Source: Parelaphostrongylus tenuis
Lineage: Eukaryota > Nematoda > Chromadorea > Rhabditida > Metastrongylidae
Length of the DNA: 64,000 bases
NCBI GenBank assembly: GCA_019055375.1
Contig: JAHQIW010000833.1
Location: forward strand, 1 to 64,000
Direction of reading: 5' to 3'
Position 1 is the first letter of the stretch, and each line of letters begins with the position of its first letter. The notes under the pieces were generated by a model, which saw nothing but the letters and a program-made list of their open reading frames with translations, was not told the DNA's origin and did not search any database. This document shows, piece after piece, positions 1-63,668 of the stretch. The position numbers were made by a program, and so were the translations under genes.

Positions 1-3000
1 AGTCAAACATGTTTTTTCGCCGCAGCACAGCATCGCCGTCGCCTTTATTCTCGTCTTTTCGAGCAATGGCACAACTAAGATCTTCGGAAAAACAAGTGCA
101 TAGGAGGCTGGAGAGTGAAGTTTGAACGAGAAAGTCCACATGAATCATCGAGACATTTCACATCAGAATGATAGCAATCGTGAAAATAGATTATTGATTT
201 GTCAAGGTTTGAGCCTACTTATTGGGTCCCGTCTATATGCGTCATATGTAGTCATCACTGTTAATTCAGTTGGCGATCAGAATAGAAAATAAAAGAAGGA
301 GATGCTTTTTTTTTTGAAAAGAAGATGAATTTGTTAATCGATACACCTATCTTTATACGGCTTAAACTACGGTATTTTATGGGCGGAAGAGTTACATAAC
401 ACTCCAACAAAAGATGTCTCATAGTAGAAAGAGGGCAGGATTTTAGAATATAAATTGGTATCGTTACCAACATGCATGCTAATTGTTGCTTGTAGAAGAC
501 TTTTGAGCTCAAGGACTATCAGAATTTCGTTGATCGCTATGCATTGAATTTGATTTTTTACCCCCTGTGAACCTACAATTTCAAGTCCTCACTGCAGCAA
601 TATTGAACAGTCACAGATTCTACACCATTTTTTAGGCATCAGAATTGTTCACAAGACAATGTTCTTTTTGACGTTGAGCGTATCACTGTCAGAAACAGTA
701 TTATCTGTCCTTCCGTTTTATCGTCAAGTGATCAAACCGGGCGCCAGTTGTTTCTATTTCTATAACGGGTTTTGTGATGTGCCAGTGTTCACCTCAATGA
801 TCTGACCTCCATTAAATGCATATAGAGCGTAGATTTTTCAATTAGTTTCACGCATAAGTCTGATTAAGCAGACTGTGGTGTTCCATAGGTGTGATTTGCA
901 TCGTATGTTAATCAGTGACTAGGCGACAACACTCATTTAATGGATCGTCACAGATCTTGTCTAGTAGTTTTTTCTCATTTTACGGTATCCAGAAGTAGTT
1001 CTGATAGACGTATATTAGAATCTTGGATAGTGTCCTTTTATGTGGATAAGTTTATCGCAACAGTTGGGATACCTTACAACCACAATTATGCGTAATCTCA
1101 ATGCGTACTGTGAGAAGAGAACGCTCCAACCTTTCGGGTCAACAATTTTTTGCCAGACCTGTCTGAAACTTGGTATAGTAGTTAGCGGACTGGATCAGCA
1201 TTGAATGCTTTATTCTTTCACCGTCATTTGTCACCCATTCATACCGTTACCCTCTCGATAGCTCGTTCAATAACATAGTTGTACTATCATGCTATTTACG
1301 TCGCTTCAATGCTTTCTAGACGTACGAACGTGAGACAGAACGAAACGTAGGAAAGAGGGTAAGAGGAGAAGTATAAGGCCAAAGCAAGTTTTCTTTGTTT
1401 TCTTCACTACTTGATCAATGTTCTTATGAAGTTTTGCAAGCTGCCACTATTTTATGTATAGTTTGTAAGCTTATTCGCTTAACTCGCTAAGTATACGAAG
1501 CACATCGGCAATCCAGGCGAGTTCAGGGTCAAACTCGCTTGTTTTGGGCTTATGATGACAAATGGAAAGCATTTTTTTCTGGTCTCTTTTTCACCTCTGT
1601 TCATTCACTCATTTTGAGATCAGTCAAATTTACATAAGCAAAATGGAGTGGAACACCGCGCAGTGATGATCCACTGATAATTTGTTCTCATGAAGACAAT
1701 TCATTCTGCAGCAAACAAAATCACGTCAGATGGCACATAACGTATATGTTTGCGGCTCAAGGAAGCCAAAAACTTTAGCCACGCCAAAGACTTATTTAAG
1801 CCTTGCGTATGCATTTGAAATCAAGAACATGTTCGTGAATCTCTCAAGCAGGAAAAGACGCTCTTTATCTATGGCGTGATTGAATGAAAGTTAATCTGCA
1901 AAGATATCTTTTCAGGAATTGGTGACATACCGAAAAATTTCAGCTACAAATATTTTCGCAGTGATTTGCCCAATAGCTTATTGAATAAAAGATGGAACTG
2001 AACTAATCCTCTATAGGAATCTTAGTGAAAAATATTATATTGTTAAGCGATTCACACTCGTTTCCAAGTTTAGCAGAGCATTGATGACCTGCTATGCTAA
2101 GCAAAATCGCATTCACAAATGAAAGATCTGAACACCATTTTTAGACCATTTTCGACATTGTTCGTCGTATTTCTGTAGCTTCCTCATAATATACATTATC
2201 ATGTAAGAAAGTTCTGCCTCATTGTGCTCTATAATGCGACGTTAATGAGCACTGTCTTATGTTTCACTTTGTATCCACTGTATTACTCCAAGAGAATTTC
2301 TTTAATAATAAGTACTAATAAGTTAGATACTTCAGAAACTTTAGTATTAAGGTTTTTTGAATACGTTGAAAATTAAGAGCATCAGCTATGCAATACATGA
2401 ATAAATAAATGAATAAACAAATATAAATTTATATTCATATGAAGCAGCTCTTTGTAGATCGAATTCGATCGACAAGTAATTCTGTCATCATGCGCTAGTT
2501 TTGAGTCAAATCGCGCTTTCCAACTTCAAGCTCCACTTTTGGGCTTTAACACCTACTTTTTTCATTGATTCTATCAATAGCCGGTTGGGACGATCCGTGC
2601 GGCACTCGTTACTGATTGTCACAATAGGTTGGGAGATAGAACATTGACCTCCCATCGAGCCGCACCGAGCATCGCTAGACATTCGGACACCGGTCCTCAA
2701 ATGTGATATCAATTAGTAACTGAATAATTCAAACAAATATAGGTTTTTCTCACTTTATGGAGTTCTTTTATTATCACACCTTCCTTAAGAAGTTTTTCGC
2801 CTGCCCCGACGAAAATTGGAGGGCTAAGAAAAGAAGAGTGAAGGAAAATTGAGAGCAGGCACCAATTTATGCATTCAGAATAATGCTTTCACTGGGCTGC
2901 AGCCTTGACGAGATTTCGGCAATACTCTGCAGCTATTTCAACATGTTTTTGCAATTTAATCGGTAATTGCACATTATTGCGTGTTTTTTCCAACCTATCC

Positions 3001-3050
3001 AAACTATTTCCATATACACATGGGGAAGAACTGTGACGTTTTAAATAATG
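1..3050. other. Upstream flank without recognisable gene
   Basis: No exon with matched splice sites and protein-like composition was recognised on either strand. A short frame on the reverse strand (2506-2712) has a somewhat protein-like composition, but it lacks a convincing acceptor and matches no family I know. The lin-29 promoter or upstream 5' exons may lie here or in the 3-7 kb repeats, but nothing specific could be identified. Confidence 0.5.
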
Positions 3051-3084
3051 CAGTAAAGTAAATAAACGGAAACATCACACGTGC

Positions 3085-3113
3085 AATATATATGTATATA
3101 TATATGTATATAA
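3085..3113. repeat. TATATG/TA microsatellite
   Basis: A short run of TA and TATATG units directly precedes a reverse-strand SINE-B copy. Confidence 0.8.
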
Positions 3114-3144
3114 AAACTGTTGTATTTAACCTCTTTTAGAAATG

Positions 3145-3335
3145 GGTGTGATGTCATATATACCCAGTGGTTTAAAGTGATGTGCAGAACTTTTGCGTTA
3201 GGCGGGACTCAAACCCGCGTTTCATCCTATCTGGAGGCACATGCTCTAATCCGTTGCACTAAAGGCCTGTTTTGTCACCACTCTTTGCAAGCAAGTTGCA
3301 CGGGGATCCGTGCGGAAAGTGAGCTGACACGATGG
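3145..3335 (-). repeat. SINE-B copy with tRNA-like head
   Basis: Reading the reverse strand, about 3270 to 3197 looks like a tRNA: an A-box-like tagtgcaacggattagagca, then about 40 nt later a B-box-like gggtttgagtccc. The same order occurs near 7.7-8.1, 36.9-37.3, 41.7 and 46.2 kb, which marks it as a dispersed Pol III-type SINE and not a tRNA gene. Confidence 0.7.
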
Positions 3336-4004
3336 TCGAATCGATTTTAACTCGGTCCTATGAAAGTGTGATCTTAGTTATACAATTAGGAATTGTTCCG
3401 CTTTGAAAAAAGAACTCGAGATAAAACGAATGGACTACGCCACAAAAAGACTTTGAAAGCTTTTATTTTACTATATATATGGATAAATCAACCACCAATA
3501 TGATCACTCTGATGGTTATTAAAGAAGCCAGAACGTTCTAATTGCTTCCAACAGTGACTTGAAGGCATTCAGATGCTGCGAGATTTTCTCTACTCGTTCA
3601 TTTGCTCGGAAATCGATGGATCATCGTGTCAGTCCACCAAGCCCGCCTGACCCAGCGGCCTGTGGACTGGCCAAAGACCGCTTGCTCGCGTATGTGAATT
3701 CAACTATTATCCTTGCTGTACTACAGAGAAACGATTTTTGCAAAAAATAAGCAGAGAGTTGGAATCAGCAAGCATTACGCTATCGAATGGTTAATAATAG
3801 TTCAAATAAAGAGCTCTGTCGACGTGTCCATGAAAAACAATGGACTCTCTTTTGTAACATCGTAAAAAAAAGCTTTTCAAAGTCGAAGACGTGGGCCTGA
3901 AGCCAGAGATTTAAGCTTTCGAATGATTACTAAATGAAGTTCCTGTCCAGCGAGTGAGGTTGGATATTCAGTTGTCCTCTTATGGCCAACAAGAACCATA
4001 TATA

Positions 4005-4058
4005 TTAATATACATATATATATATAGTATTAATATATATTATATATATAATATATGT
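4005..4058. repeat. AT palindromic microsatellite
   Basis: The stretch is almost pure TA with ATTAATAT interruptions and can fold on itself. It abuts the 5' end of a SINE-A copy. A matching motif (atatgtag) lies after that SINE and could be a target-site duplication, although low complexity makes this uncertain. Confidence 0.8.
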
Positions 4059-4059
4059 A

Positions 4060-4356
4060 GAAGAGCGCATGTGGGCGCAGTGGTTAGAGGTGCCCTGCGT
4101 CGCATGCGAGGTCAATGGCTCGATCTCGCGCTCATGGCCCACCAAGCCATCCATCCCTCCGGGGTCGGTAAAATTGGTACCTAGGCAGTTCTCAGACTTG
4201 TCTGGGAGGATGAGCAGCACTGACTCGGTTCAGCGGGAGGCCACCGCGAGTCATTGTAAAGGCTAGATATGCATTCAATCACCTCAAACGAAGTTAGAAA
4301 TTGAAGTCGAATGCATGGCGCATCCCTAAGGGATTGATCAACGCCGAGAGCTTATC
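4060..4356 (+). repeat. SINE-A copy (tRNA-derived short interspersed element)
   Basis: The head reads gtgggcgcagtggttagagg (A-box-like) and then ggctcgatctcgc (B-box-like), about 35 nt apart as in a tRNA. It is followed by a shared body of about 200 nt with conserved blocks: gacttgtctgggaggatgag, taggccac-type, tcattgtaaaggc, atgcattcaatcacctcaaa, and gggattgatcaacgccg near the 3' end. The same order recurs at least ten more times in the window in both orientations. This is one of the best-preserved copies. Confidence 0.85.
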
Positions 4357-4384
4357 CTTTTTTATATGTAGATATATGTATTGT

Positions 4385-4558
4385 TAGCGAACTTGTCTGT
4401 GATTATAATATCACCAATTTGACCCATCGGTAGGCCATAGCGAATTGGTCTAAAGGCCAGATATACATTCAAACACTTAGGACGACATGACGACATTAGG
4501 TGATCACGAATTCGCGGCGCATCTTTCAAGGATTGATTAACGTCGCGAGCTTTTAGCT
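4385..4558 (+). repeat. SINE-A 3' fragment
   Basis: This is a diverged 3' half only: cggtaggccatagcgaattg, gtctaaaggccagatataca and ggattgattaacgtcgcgag. It lies directly behind the fuller copy at 4060-4356, separated by a TA-rich spacer. Confidence 0.65.
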
Positions 4559-4825
4559 TTATAATTATATACATATATCGAATATTTATGCATATATACA
4601 TTTCTATGCAGTCTGGATGACAGCCATATGGCATCGGCGAAAAGAATCGTGAAAAGGAGGAGGACAGAAGTTTCATCGTAATAACGTCTCCCCTTACTAA
4701 TTAACACTACGAACGCCTAAGTGCGGAGCATGTGGTTGTGATGGGGCGGGTCACACGGCCGAAAACTAACGTGAGCCACTGATACACCAACCTCCAAATG
4801 ATATGATACAATCTTTTCGACAATC

Positions 4826-4829
<4 letters not shown>

Positions 4830-4870
<41 letters not shown>

Positions 4871-4880
4871 CATATACAGA
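4830..4880. repeat. TA/CATA microsatellite
   Basis: The sequence is a (TA)n run passing into (CATATA)n. Confidence 0.9.
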
Positions 4881-5202
4881 GGTAGAATAGATTGTTTTTC
4901 AACGAGATTTCAAAGCAGTCGATTGAATGTTGTTGTTACATGTGCCTGTAACAGCCATAAGCCATGCAATCGGCAATCAATTACTCTGAAAAAAAGCCAC
5001 GGTAACCCTTTCACCATACTTTGAGTTTGGGCAGTTCGGCGTCGACCTCTATATGGGGGAGGAGGCGGTATATCCCCGACGCACTCTTCCAAATGAAAGG
5101 GTACCGTGCAACCGATGAAGCCGGAAGGGCGATGCGCATGTCTTGCACTATATAAGTGCCATAATAGACCTCATGAAAGGCTCAATATATGTCATGTCAT
5201 CT

Positions 5203-5214
5203 ATCTATCTATAT

Positions 5215-5245
<31 letters not shown>

Positions 5246-5325
5246 TTATTATATATGTAGAAAGGATGTGTTGTCAGACTATTTATGTGCAAATATAATC
5301 ATATATATATATATTATATATATTT
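5203..5325. repeat. TA-rich microsatellite cluster beside SINE-A
   Basis: Several (TA)n and ATTATATAT arrays lie here, interrupted by about 45 nt of unique sequence. They directly abut the 3' end of the reverse-strand SINE-A copy. Confidence 0.85.
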
Positions 5326-5327
5326 GG

Positions 5328-5616
5328 GGATAAAGCTTGGCGTTGATCAACTCCTGAGGGATGTGCCATGCATGCGCTTCCAATCCCTTCAATTTTTACT
5401 TTCATTAGAGGTGATTTGATGTATATGTGATATTTATAATGACTCGTAGTGGCCTACCGATATATCAAGCAAGTAGATTTGTCATCCCAGACAAGTCTGG
5501 TACAAATTTATCGACTCGGAGGGATAGAATGCTTGGTGACTCATGAGCGCGCGACCGAACCTCCGACCACCAATACAACGCAGCGAACCTCTAGCCCACT
5601 GAGCCATATGTGCTTT
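5328..5616 (-). repeat. SINE-A copy (reverse)
   Basis: The element is inverted relative to the 4060 copy. The 3' block gcttggcgttgatcaactcc comes first, then the tcgactcggagggatagaat body block, and last the tRNA-like head around 5560-5612. Confidence 0.75.
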
Positions 5617-5879
5617 TATTCATATGCATGTGTATATATTTAGATATACGTATGTGTTGTTTTTGGTACTTATCCGTTATCAGACAAGGATTTTTGGAGG
5701 TAGATCATTCGTTAAGGAAAGACTTTTCGTCAAACATTTAGCAATATTCGAAAGCACAATTATCGGAAAACTCAAAGTTTTACTCAATTTTTGAAACAGC
5801 GTTTTTTACAGAGCCATAGCCCTAAAAATGAAATTGCGTCTGCATATCGCATAATCGCGCTTATAGTTCGCAAGGCACA

Positions 5880-6240
5880 CCTCCTCCTTCAGACTATCAA
5901 TATTATTCGATAGCGTAAGTTTCGGCGACTCCAACATTATGCATACTTTCTGAATAGACCGCTTTACTCCGCTGTATTGGAAAAAATAAGATTGACCTTC
6001 AAAGGCGCCGCATATTGCTTGTCGTTAGAGTGCATGAGCAGTAGATAGACCCGCACTGAGCAATTTACATGTGGCGAGCCATTTTTGTTATTGAATTGTG
6101 CTTTTTCTTTGCCTTGAAAAAAGCTTTAGATGAAGCATGCGACTGTGATACTAAGAGGTTTCCTTTACACGTTCATATGGTTTTCGTGGATGATAGTCTG
6201 CTCGGATTTTGACGTGTTATTATATTGTATTTGGCACAAT
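5880..6240 (+). repeat. Interspersed repeat family C copy
   Basis: Shares blocks in the same order with 57950-58440: a tagcgtaa-tttcg-cgactccaac block, a gtattggaaaaaataagattga block, and a ctttacacgttcatatggtt block (cttcacacgtccatatgttt in the other copy). No coding capacity was seen. The class is unknown. Confidence 0.5.
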
Positions 6241-7002
6241 AAAAAGGACATGAAAAGCCTAAGCCTATAAAACGACAGAACAAAGTTTCTTCTACAACTT
6301 CAACGCAACAAGCCTAGATCTCTCCGTGAAACGGAGAAAAACTTTCTAAATGAATAAGAACATTCGCGTGAGACGCGTGTGAAATATATTTTATTTTACC
6401 TGACACAGCGATGTTAGATAAAGTTTATAAAAATCAAGCATGTTTACGAATTTTTCGAGACTTACGCTGTCAAATGATTATTAGTAGTCTAAAAGAAGAG
6501 CTCTGTGCTGCAAAATATAAGCGTCATAATTCCCAGCATAGGTGAAACATGATTTCATTTTTAGTGCTACACTTTTCCAAGAAAGCTTTTTGAAAAACGA
6601 ACACGCTTTGAATTTTCAGAGGCTTAAGCATAATGTTCGCTATAAGTTCAATGGAGAATCTTTGCTCAGGAATGATTTCACTTTAAAAATCTTTGCTCGA
6701 TAACTGAAAAGTGCCTTTTTTATATGAATAGAACTATTTTAACACTGTATGATTTTATAGTGACTATGCATCCCTTGATTATGTATTCTATAAGTAGGAA
6801 GAATTTGTCTTTCAAAACTCAATATTGCTCTTGCAGTCCTAAGCTGCAACACTTTGACTGAATAAAAAGCCTTGCGAACTGTGACGAATTCTATATGTGT
6901 GGCCTTTAACAAGAATTGTTGTTCCGAAAATTTTCAAAATGTGCGGCAAGAATTATTTTTCCCACTTTATTTTGTCTTCCTAAGTTGTTCACTATCTTTC
7001 AG

Positions 7003-7038
7003 CTCCATGTGATACCGTTCAACGAGAACAATCTTAGT

Positions 7039-7057
<19 letters not shown>
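7003..7057 (+). CDS. lin-29: lin-29 exon 1 (5'UTR leader plus start codon)
   Basis: The exon has a strong acceptor (atctttcag) at 7002 and a good donor (gtatgt) at 7058. The proposed start ATG is 7039-7041 and gives MQTQAL, followed across the splice by ESTFGQP. This resembles the start of C. elegans LIN-29A as I remember it (MDQTVLDSAF). It is the first in-frame ATG in the exon, and the exon ends in phase 1, as exon 2 requires. The strong acceptor directly before a short leader suggests an SL trans-splice site, which is an inference. A further cis-spliced 5' exon cannot be excluded, because the frame is open back to the acceptor. Confidence 0.72.
7006..7011 (+). promoter_or_regulatory. Start-stop upstream ORF (ATG-TGA) in lin-29 leader
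   Basis: Four bases into the putative 5' exon lies ATG followed at once by TGA, 27 nt before the proposed LIN-29 start codon and out of frame with it. Minimal start-stop uORFs can stall ribosomes. In C. elegans the long lin-29 isoform is controlled translationally through its 5'UTR by LIN-41. That this element acts here is only an inference. Confidence 0.4.
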
Positions 7058-58815
<51,758 letters not shown>

Positions 58816-61260
58816 CGGCTGTGTATCGTCGTGTGTCGAGTCGAAATTCAGCCAATTCAGAGAGTAGGGTGGATTCGCGTCCACTCGACGCGTACTATCG
58901 CTTGGTGTGGCGTATCAATCGATATGCAGCAATATGATATGGAAGGCCACATGTCCTCTCTTGCGCTCATATCGACACACAACAGACACACATACACACA
59001 CATGCATCTATACATATTCTCCATTGCTATACGCATTCACAAACCTAGAGTAAAAAAAAGACAGAACTGACAATTATATTGTACCCAGATCTTTCCAGGA
59101 CTCGCAGAGTCCAGAAACTACGCGTGAAACGTCTTGACGGGATCATCTCACATAAGTCTACCCCTAGCTTCAACCTCGCAGACAAATCGTAGTAATGAGA
59201 ATTTAGTGTTTTTTTTCCTACTCTATCCAACACCTCTGAACGCTCTTGAATTCTCCTCCAGCTAAATCGTCGTTGGTTTCTTCACATCTTTCACCCTTGG
59301 TGATGGCATTCGAGCATTATAGGAGAATTCGTATGCATTGTGTGTTGAATAGGTGACAAATTTTCTTGTTTTTCTCTTCTTTTCCCATTGATTCCAATAA
59401 TTATTGACCCGTTTGTTTTGAGCCGAAATCTGACGATGAATATTATTTTCTTTCGTTTGTGTCTATTTCTATTTCGATTTGTTCTTTTCTTTTGTTAAGT
59501 TCAAATCGAATTTTCATACCGCTCCAATTATAGCGGTGAGATTCGTGAGCCAGCAGGGTAGCTTCTTCTTCCTTCCTCCTTTTACGCCTCCTTATCATCC
59601 ATCCTTGATGTGCTTACAAGTATATTGATCGCCTTCAGATATGGTTCGTCATTACGAAAACGTTCTACGCCCTCGAGAAGAAAACGGTCAGATTAAGAGC
59701 CTTTGCTTTCTTGTAATCAGGTCAACGTTGGGGAATCTCCACGTGATTAGTGGTTGTACTCGGTTATCGATGAGCTAGAAGAATTGCATCTTCGTTTATA
59801 GGTGCAAGTTTGAAATTCACTGACCTAAGAAACAATACCCTTGACGATGATCCCTGATTACGGTATAGTGGCATCTTAACCTTGACCGTTGCCTGCTTTA
59901 GGCTTTGTAACTTCAAGAATTCGTGTGTAACACGTTTTCAAATCATCTCGTCCATTATTTTCTTGCTTTAGCCGTTTCTCATGTGATGCGACAGAAAATA
60001 ACCGAGACTTCGCAAATTTGAGAAAAATTACAGCATTTTTTTCTTTCTGACCGTGAATAGAAGTGTTAAGAAGAGAACAAAGTGATAACATGATATCATG
60101 TAATGCACACCTCAATTAACAAAACGTCGGGCTTATGTCATTATTGTTCTGTTCATCTTCAGAGTTTTTTCATAGCACTCGCAAAAGAGAAATTTCCTCG
60201 ATGGTGCATATAATTTTTACAGGGTGCCGTTTTACGTAATGAAGAATAGTAGAACAAACTTCTACATAGTGCGCCAGTAGTTTCTACGATTTTAACAATA
60301 CTTGTCGATTGGTATTCTCCAAATTCACGCTAACTTAATGGCATATGTGCTTCCTGATGAACAACTACTAGTATTTAGATCTCAGGAGGTACATTTCTGT
60401 TTAAGTCAATGCCTTTGAAAAACAACACCCTTTAGTGAACTGTGGCTAGAAATCCGAAGTAAATTGTAGATGTAGATGGTGAAGTATAGATGAAGAATAA
60501 CTTGATATTGCTAGCTTAAGAGATTACAAGAAGTGAAACTCTCTTATATTTAGAACCTCCTTCTCCTTGGAGTTTTGTCCTGAACATATTGGTTTATTTT
60601 CTGTCGTTCCGGGCTGCGCTATTCTTCTGAACCACTGTAGACCCTGTCGTTCCGTGATCGCATAGCGATCCGTTCGACTCGTTCAGTTTAAACCCAGAAA
60701 TTACATCTCATTGTAAATGTGATCTAATCCGAAAACGTTGTACTGCATTGCGATACGATTCCGGTTCGTATCCGATATTCTGGCAGAGCATCGTCATCGG
60801 ATTCATTTCGTCCCAGTACAACTGAGTTCCCAGTAACCTCTGTCATTACCTATTTGTTTATTTTAAACTCAATTACCACTCATCTCTGTAATATTAGATT
60901 CTCTACAGATTTCTTTCAACGGCAGCTGAATCCTACATCCCGTCCATTCTTGTGCCCACAAAGTCCTCATTTTGTTCAGTGTATGACACTGACTAAACAC
61001 ATTTTGTTGCGTGCAGTATTGTTGTCTAGGTTCTGCTGTACAGTATTATTTTATTCTATTTTTTTTACACATAACAACCAAATCTGGGTTATGTGTTTTT
61101 CGTCTCTGTAGTTCTACATATGCGTTCCGACGTTTCCGTCATCTCGATCCTTGAATACTGCCCGGTTGAGCGACGCTTCCCCGGTTCATGAGGTTCGTTG
61201 TGTAGATTTTCATAATCTGTGCATTGTTTCATACATTTTGCTGTTTAATAAATGTTTATG
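58816..61260 (+). other. Probable lin-29 3'UTR or intergenic region
   Basis: No gene was recognised. The first canonical AATAAA on the + strand that I find after the lin-29 stop is near 61247 (tttAATAAAtg), which would imply a 3'UTR of about 2.4 kb. A variant signal closer to the stop is equally possible. No obvious transposon copies lie in this interval. Confidence 0.35.
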
Positions 61261-61779
61261 TAAGTTGATATTGATCCAAAATAAGTGGAATGAGAAAAAC
61301 AGTTGTTTCTCTGAACTTCAATTGTGAATAAGCCTTAACTTAAAAATGAAAGAATTTAACAAGCTTAAACTGATTAATCAAAAGACAGTACATTGATGAT
61401 CTTCTGTTTTCTTCATGGAGATATACAAGATTGTTGTGCGGATTCCAGCACTTCTTGCATTTGATAAGATTCTACTGAATCATCCTTCAAAATAATTCAC
61501 GTGTTGCCTCGGCTGCTGGATGAAGTAATGAAAACTTGGAGGTAGCCGAGCTAAAGCATTCGTTAAGTGTCGAGGAGATCAAATCAGCGCACTGCTTATC
61601 GCTTTCACTTTGCTTACTGAACACTACATCACTAATTCCTGCGCTACAACACTCTTGCGGTTCTTCTCAGACTAATTAACAGTAATTGACGCTTTTGGCT
61701 GATTTCGCTTTCTTGAGATCCTGAAGACTTCAATTTGACTCTAATCTACTTAAGCACATATCTCCATTGAAATAGCAGA

Positions 61780-62340
61780 AAAAACCACGGAACCCAAATC
61801 TGAATCGTATTGGAAATAAAAATCTCTTCACCCACTCACTGTCACCTTTCTAGTATTTCACTGACTCCAGTGAAACTTAGTTTTTTAGTTTCTCCGTTGT
61901 GTGGCTGCTTGGATTACATCAAGCTGACGTCTTCAGGTTTTGAAAAAGGAGAAATCCACCGAAACTCCAACTACTGTTATTGAACATGATAACAACCGCA
62001 TGGGCTCATCAAGAAAACTGCTGTTGTTGACAAAAAACTCAGCTCTGGGGATACATCGATAATTTTACCGAGATCAAACAAAATCCACTTTTACCAGTAT
62101 AGATTGTTTTAGCTATGGGCCACCGCAATATTAATTCCGACTGCTGCCAGATGGACCACTTGGTTAATAAGTTTGGGTTGACGATCAACCAACTACCATC
62201 AGGTAGTAATGACTGCACCGGTTACTGTTACTCCAGTCATGCCAAGTCTTATACAACTGCAACTGAGTCGAATTCCAAGGATCATGATATTCACAAAAAA
62301 TTCACTGCAGTAGATATCCTTTAAAACGCTTCTAAAGATG
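61780..62340. other. Thr/Lys-rich open segments, unassigned
   Basis: Several short + strand segments read as polar, Thr-rich peptide: EKTTEPKSESYWK at about 61780, and VLKKEKSTETPTTVIEHDNN after a gtcttcag acceptor at about 61938. They are interrupted by stops and have no matching donors. They may be the wreck of a low-complexity gene or chance. Confidence 0.15.
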
Positions 62341-63388
62341 ACACTACCGCTACTGTACCAACCATATTTAGAAAGGCACCTCGAGTTGGTTCGATATAAA
62401 AGGTGATTGATAGATGAATGGTATAACTGGAATTCAGGTGACAGAGAACCGCAGCGGATCACAGTCATAACAGTGTTAGTGCTAATTAGGACATAATAAA
62501 ATTGAATCAAGACGTGAGGTGCCATTACTTGCCTTCCATAGTTAGTTTAGAGGGGTTAATTTATGCCCGACATTTCACGTCTGCAATACTCGTTATTGAA
62601 ACACGTATACAGAGAAATATACAGATTTTATCCTTTGTTATAATGCCAACACACGCCACAAAAACCTGTCGGTTAAACTCCGTAAAACTAGCGTAGAATT
62701 CACTACTCATGAAAATTATGAAATTGGTTACCGTTACATTAGATACAGATGGAACCAGAGCTCATTTATAGATATAAACGTTACTTTGTATTAATAAGAC
62801 TAAACAACAACACAGCATGAAGATGTATGAGTATCAGTGGAAGAAAAATAAGAAACCAAAAACAAGAGGCGCGACCTACAACGCTTGGCGTATAATGTGG
62901 AAATTGAAAGACCTTAGCTCTGAACAAAACTGGTGGATTCTCATACAGTGATCTGTGAAGATCCTTTTCTCATGCCGCAATCTATAAATCTCATTACTAA
63001 TTTGATCACAGGAAGTCACATTCGAGAGAAGTTACTGAAATGTGGCAACAAATCTAGACCTCGCCACGCCGCCTTTGGTTCATCTTGTTTCTTGGATCAT
63101 GGATATCGTACCAATCCTCGCTCTCCTCTCGCAAGTTGGCATCTTTTGCCTTCGAAACGTTCGGATCCTCGTCCTCAGCTTCGAATTTGTGCTTCATCCT
63201 ACAAATCATATAGTTTCGTTTGTTCTCATTCTTACTCTACATTATGGCAAGATAACTTCTTTTTTCACAATAAATACAGACTGTATCATATAACTACATG
63301 AATGAAACCACTACTCTGAAAGTCTATATGTATGTTATACATATGTATACATATATGTGCTTATACATGTAAATGTATGTGTGTATGT

Positions 63389-63668
63389 AGAGCGCGTTTG
63401 GCGAAATAGTTAGAAGTGCTTGTGGCACACATGATCGATTGATTGATGGCTCGATCATGCGCTCACGGCTTTCCAAGCCTTCCATCCTTCTAGATCGGTA
63501 AGTTTGTACAGACTTGTCTGGGCAGATAGCAGCACTGATTTGACACATCGATAGGCCACCACGAGTCATTGTAAAATCCACAAATGCATTCAATCACCTC
63601 AAAGAAGCTGAAAATTGAAGACGAATGTATGGCATATCTTTCACGGTGACCAACGCCGAAAGTTTTAT
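63389..63668 (+). repeat. SINE-A copy, well preserved, flanked by TATATG microsatellites
   Basis: The head is gcgtttggcgaaatagttag (A-box), then gatggctcgatcatgcgctc (B-box). The body is acttgtctgggcagatagca, cgataggccaccacgagtca, aatgcattcaatcacctcaa and gaccaacgccgaaagtttta. TATG/TATA microsatellites lie immediately on both sides (63325-63388 and 63690-63760). Confidence 0.85.

Noticed and set aside
5106..5333. Forward open frame through the TA array
   Set aside because: Ile/Tyr repeats come from the TA microsatellite.
62933..63301. Forward open frames of 122 and 83 codons that overlap
   Set aside because: Two overlapping frames are open with no recognised domain, and splice sites do not support either.
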